A DNA stretch of 57,843 bases from Bacteroidota bacterium (GTDB lineage: Bacteria > Bacteroidota > Bacteroidia > Bacteroidales > VadinHA17). Where the stretch lies: contig JADFQJ010000015.1 in assembly GCA_022561875.1 (NCBI GenBank), positions 1 through 57,843 on the forward strand, given 5' to 3'. Below, in pieces: positions 51,994 to 57,843 of the stretch (position 1 is the first letter of the stretch; the number at the start of each line of letters is the position of its first letter). The translations under genes and the position numbers were made by a program. Below the pieces are notes generated by a model. It saw only the letters and a program-made list of their open reading frames with translations. It did not search any database and was not told where the DNA came from.

Positions 51994-54900
51994 TTATTGT
52001 TTCAGGATACGGTAAACTGCTATATTTTCACCTACATGGATAGTAAACAGGTAGGGTCCCTGATTCAGTGTATTTATTGGTATGTTAATGGTTTGAAATC
52101 CCTCTGAAACATAACAGGTTTTTTCCGATATTACCTGTCCTTTCAGGTTCATTATACGTATTATAAACTTTCCTTCAGAAGTTGTTTTAACTGAAAGATT
52201 GAGAAAGTCTCTTGCAGGGTTTGGAAATAAGCTGATCTCTGTAAGCCAGTCAAATGGTACCTGCTTAAGATTGGTTTGGTGCTCGATTGTAATAAAGACA
52301 GAGTCGTTATAGTAGATAGTATCTTCATTTAATTGTGTGTAGCATAATATGTAATACGATTGAAAATCAGACAGATCGGCAGGTGAAGAAAATGTAAAAA
52401 GAATACTGTCACCTGCGTTGATAAGTGTGTCAACAAAATCGGCAACCAGGATGGAATCATTTACTGAATAATACACCGGAAAATCTGAAACAGATATTGT
52501 TCCTAAATTGCCAATCCATACACTAACCTGTTCCTCATCAGAGTAATAAGTTTTCTGCACAGGTGACTCAAAAGATAATATACCAACATCAATAGTCGGA
52601 ATGTTTTCAATAGTTATAATCAGGGTATCATTACCTATAAAATCATCCTGAGGAAGGATCGAGAATATTTTAAACCTGTATTCTTTGAACAGGGAAAGAT
52701 CGGCAGGAATTGAAAAAGTATGTTGTATTGAAGTGTAAGGATTTAAAACAGAACGTATTGTGTCAATGACAATTTCTATACCGTCAACCTTATATCCTAC
52801 ATATAAAGAGTCAACAGGTTCTGAACCGAAGTTTTTTATTTCCACAATAACATCTTCACTATTGGTAAGATTCAGGCCTGATACCGGGGCGATCAGTTTG
52901 CTTGGACCAATATTGAACTGAGTAAATGTATACTCAGGGAAAACAATAAAATCGACCCAGGCTTTGTCCTCCCCGTGGCTAACTGATCCATCTTTCTTAT
53001 AAACCCACCGAAGAGTATGATCTCCAATGGAAAGTGGATATTCCTGTAACGTCCAGTTACTTATACCTGACCATGCTCCAATCAGTATAGAATCAATATA
53101 AAATTTCAGAGAATCATAATTATATTCAGATGAAATTTTCCGGTAAAATGAGATGGTACCATCCTCAAATATTTTAAGTGCCAGGGACAATTCCGATTTC
53201 TGGTTATGACTGATGGACCCTGATTGTGCGGTAAAACTTCCTTCATAAGGATCAGAAGAGACAATCGTCCAGGGATACGAATTGTCGTTTTTCCAGTTAT
53301 ACTGATAGAAATTGCCACTTTCGAAATCTTCATATATTAGTCCTATTGGCAGGTTGAATGAGTCTTTAGCAGAGTAGCTCCCTGAACCGGCACTAAAATT
53401 GAATTTTGCAATGGTACCCTGGGGAGTTGAGGGATCGATCTCTACGGTGAATAAAGCATATTTCGTTTCAAGTCCGGGAAGCTCAATAATACTAAATGTT
53501 CCGTTTTGAATATTAACATAACTGTTCGACGTTATAAGTGAACTAATGAGGTTATAAGCAGAACTATGTCCTTCGTTAGATATCTCGATCCGGATATCAG
53601 CCCTTTCTCCCGGGTCAAGCTTTTGATTCCCGTTTCCTTCTGCCATATCCAGTACTTTAATTTTACCGGCATGCAAAACAGGAGCGTTCAACTCAATCCT
53701 GAAATAGGCATTCCAGCTATTCCCGGTCAGGTCATTAATTTCCAGGTGCATAGTGGTTATGTGATGATCCGGAATGCTATCCTCTATTTTTATCTGAAAG
53801 GCATATTGAATAGTTGAATCGGTGTGTGCATTTATAGTCCCGTATGTTTCAACACTATCAAGAACCTGAATGAATGGATCGGCTGCAGATAGTTTTATCA
53901 CCACATTACCGGCATTTTCAGGACCGGCATTTTCTATAGTAAGGGTAATTCCTATTGTTTCACCGTAATCAGCTATTTGATCGGAATTTCCGGCAGTGTC
54001 TTCCAGAATGTGGTCCTTATAAATAATGTAAGGGCCATTATCCGTGGCAATAATCAAAGTGTCAATAAATGGTCTGCGATTTTGTTTGGTAATCACCAGT
54101 TCGGCCTGGCCGGGGGAATTCAGAGGCGGGAACCCGAGGATGGCAATACCCGATGCATCGGTATAGGCAGCATCCAATAATTGACCATCGATTGACAGAG
54201 CAGCATAAGCGTTTGGTTCACATTGAAAATGAAGATTATAAATTCCTGTTGGCAACGTATCCGGTACAGTTACCGGGATAAAATCCGGTACGGAAAAGTA
54301 AACCATTAGTGACGGGTCTCCCATCAGGGTGTATATTTCCCAATAATATTTTGTGTATCGTGAACTACTGGCTGTTACTGCCATGTTACCTGCATATATC
54401 ATCTGCCCCTGTGTTGTGTACCAATCCGTTTCCGCCTCGCCGTTATCATGAAAAGTACCGTCGTACATCCCTAAGCCGGTTTCTTCATACGTCGGGTTGG
54501 CTGATATAGGCCCAAGACCAACAGCCCAGTAAAAGTCTTCATCCCAGAATGAGTCGTTTGTACATCCGATATATCCAATGGCTCCTTTTCCTTTTGCCCT
54601 GACCAGTGCTTCGGCAAAACATTCACCCAGTTGAAAAGAGGCTGTTGAGCAACCGTTTACGATCATCAAAGGGTATTTACTCAAATTACTGAGGCCGGAT
54701 ATATCATTAATATAAAATTGCGGGCTTAACCATCCGTTGTAGTCCCCATGACCGGTGTAATTGACAAATCCAACCCCGTCACTGATATTTTGCAAGATTT
54801 CTTCAGCGCTGCTTCCCGACCCCGGATGCAGGTATGTGTGTGAATTAATACCATGAGCGGGATTGAAATAATAGTTGGTTCCATAGTTTATCTGTCCATT

Positions 54901-56106
54901 TCCCCAGGTTGAGGCATAAGAGTCATCTACACCAGCAATCATTACTACCTCATTAAGGAATGAAGGGTCGGGGAAAAGATACTGTTCATATTCCATTATT
55001 TTATCAATTTGCGGAATAAGTTCAGTAGTGTCCCTTGCTGAAAGACGGCCGTAGAAAACATCCGGCAGATAATCACCATTACCGTCATATTCCGCGTAGT
55101 AAAGATCGGTGACCTGTCCGGAAGACTGAGACGTTGGAATTTGTTCAACATCACCAACGATCAATAAAAACGTTGGAGCGGGATCATCAGGCGTGGCAGA
55201 GGAATAAATCCCTTTTAATGTATCCTTTAACTCTTCCCGTGTTGTGCCCACACCATTCTCTCCTGTGTATAATTCAATGACATTAAATCCTTTCCGTGTT
55301 TTCCATCTGATAAAGGGTTTGAGAATGTCACGGAACATAGTATCAGAGAGAATGACATACTTCACAGGTTTCTCAACCTCCGGACTTTTTGCTTCCTCAG
55401 CTTTGTAGTTCAGGATTTTCCGGAATGTTTTTTCAAATACACGGCTTTTGTATTTCTTTTTCAACAATTTATCCAGGTTAATATCAGGATGCTCAAACAC
55501 GATCTCGATGTCGGCTTCATAGATAACTTTCAACACATTGGATACCGGATTATAGCGAAATGGAGAGATTCGCAACCTGGCTATTCTTCGTCCCCGTATG
55601 CCTCCCAGTTCTTTTATTGTGGCGAGCTTATCCTGATTGAACCTGTCAAGTGAATAAAATGCCTTGTTATACAAAAATTCAAGACTATCTGTAACTATTT
55701 GTTTTTGTCTGGATGGCTGTGATGGAAATATTTTAGTCTGTATACCGTATTGTGCCAGTGGGATTTCTTTCTCTTTTACCGATTTTAGTATTATTCTTAT
55801 TTCTGCCCCTGCAGGGACCTCAATTAACCTGTTCAATTCCGGCAGATCCGGTAGTCCTTCTTTGTAGTTTGTCTGAAACCCTTTAACGATCAATCTGACA
55901 AAGTCTCCCTCGCTCGTATTTACAGGAAGAAGATCATATGATGATAATTCATAATGTATTCTGAAAATATGTATATCGTTTGAAAGGATATTAAATGTGT
56001 TTACCTCCGGGATCAGGATGACCCTGGTTGAAATTTGAGCATAATTATTCCATATAAACAGACAGAAAAAAAGTAATTGAAACCCAATGGTTTTTATAAT
56101 CCTCAT
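51994..56106 (-). CDS. Gingipain-like C25 cysteine peptidase with T9SS C-terminal sorting domain
   Basis: A 1370-residue secreted protein. Residues 1-23 are a signal peptide. An N-terminal prodomain-like region (to about 245) precedes a C25 caspase-like protease domain (about 255-620) with catalytic H453 in GFVNYTGHGDYNGW and C486 in LMIVNGCSTASFQLGE. Ig-like/CARDB-type beta repeats follow (about 640-1280). The last 80 residues are a type A type IX sorting domain (LFPNPARDFLNLSV, YLFTIHVGENIAVYRILKQ). The protein would be carried over the outer membrane by the type IX system and attached or released. Substrate specificity is not readable. The gene stands alone. Confidence 0.93.
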   Translation of the reverse strand: MRIIKTIGFQLLFFCLFIWNNYAQISTRVILIPEVNTFNILSNDIHIFRIHYELSSYDLLPVNTSEGDFVRLIVKGFQTNYKEGLPDLPELNRLIEVPAGAEIRIILKSVKEKEIPLAQYGIQTKIFPSQPSRQKQIVTDSLEFLYNKAFYSLDRFNQDKLATIKELGGIRGRRIARLRISPFRYNPVSNVLKVIYEADIEIVFEHPDINLDKLLKKKYKSRVFEKTFRKILNYKAEEAKSPEVEKPVKYVILSDTMFRDILKPFIRWKTRKGFNVIELYTGENGVGTTREELKDTLKGIYSSATPDDPAPTFLLIVGDVEQIPTSQSSGQVTDLYYAEYDGNGDYLPDVFYGRLSARDTTELIPQIDKIMEYEQYLFPDPSFLNEVVMIAGVDDSYASTWGNGQINYGTNYYFNPAHGINSHTYLHPGSGSSAEEILQNISDGVGFVNYTGHGDYNGWLSPQFYINDISGLSNLSKYPLMIVNGCSTASFQLGECFAEALVRAKGKGAIGYIGCTNDSFWDEDFYWAVGLGPISANPTYEETGLGMYDGTFHDNGEAETDWYTTQGQMIYAGNMAVTASSSRYTKYYWEIYTLMGDPSLMVYFSVPDFIPVTVPDTLPTGIYNLHFQCEPNAYAALSIDGQLLDAAYTDASGIAILGFPPLNSPGQAELVITKQNRRPFIDTLIIATDNGPYIIYKDHILEDTAGNSDQIADYGETIGITLTIENAGPENAGNVVIKLSAADPFIQVLDSVETYGTINAHTDSTIQYAFQIKIEDSIPDHHITTMHLEINDLTGNSWNAYFRIELNAPVLHAGKIKVLDMAEGNGNQKLDPGERADIRIEISNEGHSSAYNLISSLITSNSYVNIQNGTFSIIELPGLETKYALFTVEIDPSTPQGTIAKFNFSAGSGSYSAKDSFNLPIGLIYEDFESGNFYQYNWKNDNSYPWTIVSSDPYEGSFTAQSGSISHNQKSELSLALKIFEDGTISFYRKISSEYNYDSLKFYIDSILIGAWSGISNWTLQEYPLSIGDHTLRWVYKKDGSVSHGEDKAWVDFIVFPEYTFTQFNIGPSKLIAPVSGLNLTNSEDVIVEIKNFGSEPVDSLYVGYKVDGIEIVIDTIRSVLNPYTSIQHTFSIPADLSLFKEYRFKIFSILPQDDFIGNDTLIITIENIPTIDVGILSFESPVQKTYYSDEEQVSVWIGNLGTISVSDFPVYYSVNDSILVADFVDTLINAGDSILFTFSSPADLSDFQSYYILCYTQLNEDTIYYNDSVFITIEHQTNLKQVPFDWLTEISLFPNPARDFLNLSVKTTSEGKFIIRIMNLKGQVISEKTCYVSEGFQTINIPINTLNQGPYLFTIHVGENIAVYRILKQ

Positions 56107-56194
56107 TATTAACCCGTTACCATTAACAAAGAAGTTGATTATTTGTAAAAGTAATAATTTAAATATAATAAATTTTTACTTATTTTTATTAGGC

Positions 56195-56202
56195 TAAATT
56201 TG
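56195..56202 (+). promoter_or_regulatory. -7 box (TAAATTTG) for propeller sensor gene
   Basis: TAAATTTG fits TAnnTTTG and lies 38 bases upstream of the ATG at 56240. A T-rich stretch at the -33 position lacks a clear TTTG. Confidence 0.55.
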
Positions 56203-56239
56203 CAATAATAACTTATAAATATTATTTCAACACTGCATT

Positions 56240-57843
56240 ATGAAAAGATTAAAGACAGTTGCGGGAATTTTCATCTTATTTATACTTTCATCTTTTACAC
56301 AGGATCCTGTTGAAGTATATAGGAAAGGTGTCCCTTTTTTGAAAAATTATTCTCCGGATGAAATAGGTGCAGCCGATCAGAACTGGGCTGTTATTATAGA
56401 TAAACGCGGTGTGATATATTTCGGTAATGAAGAAAATGGTGTGATCGAATTTGATGGAGTGAATTGGGTGAATATCCCAATCTCAAATAATTCCTCAGTC
56501 AAATCTTTAGGGATTGATGATCATGGGACAGTGTATGTTGGAGCTATTGGTGAAATCGGCTACCTGCAACCGGGGAACACAGGTGATATTCATTATAAAA
56601 GTCTTATTAGTAAGATAGATACTGCTAACCGTAATTTTAATCTGGTTCATAAAACATTTTTATTTAAAGACCATATATATTTTTGCTGTGCACGTAAAAT
56701 TTTCAAATATTCCCCCGATACTGATTCAGTGATAGTTATTAATATGAATGACTTTGGTTTTAAGCATGGCTTTAAAAGCTTTCCTGTCAATGACATGATT
56801 TATCATGGAGATTATGGAGCGGGGTTGCTTGAACTTGATGCTGATACATTCAGGATTGCTAAAGGAGGAGACTACTTTTATATACATTCCATTATGGGGA
56901 TGATTCCCGGTGAAGATAATAAAATCCTCATTGGATCTTATAAGAAAGGGGTTGTTTTATATGACCCGCAAACCGGGAATATTGAAGAAAATGTTATATC
57001 TGCAGATGCAAATAATTATGTTAAAGAAAAAGCTTTATCCCATATTGTTTCATTGGGAAATGGCAGATTAGGATTAGCTACATTAGATGGCGGATTTTTG
57101 ATTGTTGATAAGGAGGGTCAGATTATCCAAATGTTTGATAAGAGTGCCGGGCTGCACGATGAAAGGTTATATTTTTCATATGTTAACCATTCACAACGAT
57201 CTCAATCTCCTCTTTGGCTTGCTTTAGATATTGGTATAGCCAAGCTTGAAATTAATTCCCCAATAACAAAATTCACTGAATCATCCGGCTTTAAGAATAG
57301 TATTAATGATATTATTCAATATAAAGGGAAAATATTTATTGGAACAATGTCCGGTGTTTTCTACCTGGATGGTAATAAGTTAGTGAGTTTCAAAAAGGTA
57401 AGGAATATAAACACTTCTGCATGGTCATTCTTGAAATTTGATGCAGGTGGGTCAATTCCGGAAAAGCTTCTGGTTGGGAGTTCTGAAGGATTATATGATA
57501 TTTCAGGAATTGAGGAAGGGATACTGATTGATCAGAATGTTGTGGGCATCAAACCTCAGGGGCGAAAATACTATGTCTTTGAGTTGGCAGGGTCGTCTAT
57601 TTATGAAAACAAAATTTATCTTGGTGGAAATAATGGTTTGGTGATACTTGAATACAGAAATGGGACCTGGCATCAAACGTATGAAAAGAATTTTAACCAA
57701 GTAATTAGATCGATTTCAGAGGATAGTAACCGGTTATGGCTGGGTTTACCGTATGAAGGTGTGAAAATGATAGATTTTTCAAACCGGAAGGATACAGTTA
57801 TCACTACTTTTACCAGTGACGATGGATTGCCACGGAATGATAA
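56240..57843 (+). CDS. Ligand-binding sensor with two-component-regulator beta-propeller repeats (partial, cut by window end)
   Basis: An ATG at 56240 opens a frame of 534 codons that is still open at the window end. A signal peptide (FILFILSSF) precedes propeller-like repeats, each roughly built as xxGxxYFGxxxGvxxFDG. Examples are KRGVIYFGNEENGVIEFDGV, DDHGTVYVGAIGEIGYLQPG, GRLGLATLDGGFLIV, GKIFIGTMSGVFYLDGN and SNRLWLGLPYEGVKMIDF. This periplasmic architecture is typical of Bacteroidota hybrid two-component sensors or LuxR/LytTR-linked regulators. The output domain lies beyond the window. Confidence 0.85.
   Translation, partial: MKRLKTVAGIFILFILSSFTQDPVEVYRKGVPFLKNYSPDEIGAADQNWAVIIDKRGVIYFGNEENGVIEFDGVNWVNIPISNNSSVKSLGIDDHGTVYVGAIGEIGYLQPGNTGDIHYKSLISKIDTANRNFNLVHKTFLFKDHIYFCCARKIFKYSPDTDSVIVINMNDFGFKHGFKSFPVNDMIYHGDYGAGLLELDADTFRIAKGGDYFYIHSIMGMIPGEDNKILIGSYKKGVVLYDPQTGNIEENVISADANNYVKEKALSHIVSLGNGRLGLATLDGGFLIVDKEGQIIQMFDKSAGLHDERLYFSYVNHSQRSQSPLWLALDIGIAKLEINSPITKFTESSGFKNSINDIIQYKGKIFIGTMSGVFYLDGNKLVSFKKVRNINTSAWSFLKFDAGGSIPEKLLVGSSEGLYDISGIEEGILIDQNVVGIKPQGRKYYVFELAGSSIYENKIYLGGNNGLVILEYRNGTWHQTYEKNFNQVIRSISEDSNRLWLGLPYEGVKMIDFSNRKDTVITTFTSDDGLPRND

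Overview
The window is AT-rich DNA that looks like a chromosome segment of an anaerobic or facultative Bacteroidota bacterium, probably order Bacteroidales. The support is: -7 boxes of the TAnnTTTG type, a long HtpG with a coiled-coil C-terminal half, a gingipain-like protease with a type IX secretion tail, a propeller-type sensor, many Tat-type Gfo/Idh/MocA proteins, and an oxygen-sensitive electron-transfer cluster (NfnAB pairs, NuoEFG-like subunits, AmrS). Species cannot be named from sequence alone.

Region 1 (1-15 kb) is mostly housekeeping: tRNA-Ser(UGA) beside repeats and terminators; HU; a possible operon of LytTR regulator, class III aminotransferase, exported unknown and membrane-anchored pseudo-receiver; htpG; a chimeric ORF joining an aminotransferase N-terminus to a PEP carboxykinase C-terminus; mltG, murB, a glycosyltransferase, a nitroreductase and a gamma-glutamyltranspeptidase. 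An M3 metallopeptidase follows at 14.7-16.8 kb.

Region 2 (16.9-27.3 kb) is a redox island. A plus-strand run (NfnA-like, NfnB-like, duplicated zinc-ribbon protein) converges on a minus-strand run (NuoE-like, HydB/NuoF-like, NuoG/FdhA-like, second NfnA-like, second NfnB-like). The layout suggests soluble complexes coupling NADH, NADPH and ferredoxin pools. The NuoG/FdhA-like subunit lacks the Cys/Sec of formate dehydrogenases, so it is probably an electron-wiring subunit.

Region 3 (27.4-32.1 kb) holds a small conserved protein, an acylphosphatase, the radical SAM protein AmrS and a CPA2-type antiporter with TrkA domains. The antiporter is bracketed by related copies of dispersed non-coding repeats.

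Region 4 (32.1-47.6 kb) is a sugar-oxidation neighbourhood: two DUF1080 (3-keto-disaccharide hydrolase-type) proteins, four Gfo/Idh/MocA oxidoreductases, two TIM-barrel isomerase/epimerase-like proteins, a DoxX-like protein and an M14 carboxypeptidase. Five of these carry Tat-like leaders. In the middle is a tetraheme NapC/NirT-type cytochrome fused to a SUMF1/FGE-like domain, apparently co-transcribed with a Tat-lipoprotein Gfo/Idh/MocA protein. I propose that periplasmic glycoside oxidation may be linked here to a membrane cytochrome; this is inference.

Region 5 (47.5-57.8 kb) holds rlmN, a metallophosphoesterase, a Mut7-C protein, an HD-domain protein, an SDR, a probable racemase remnant, a large C25 protease, and the 5' part of a propeller sensor gene cut by the window edge.
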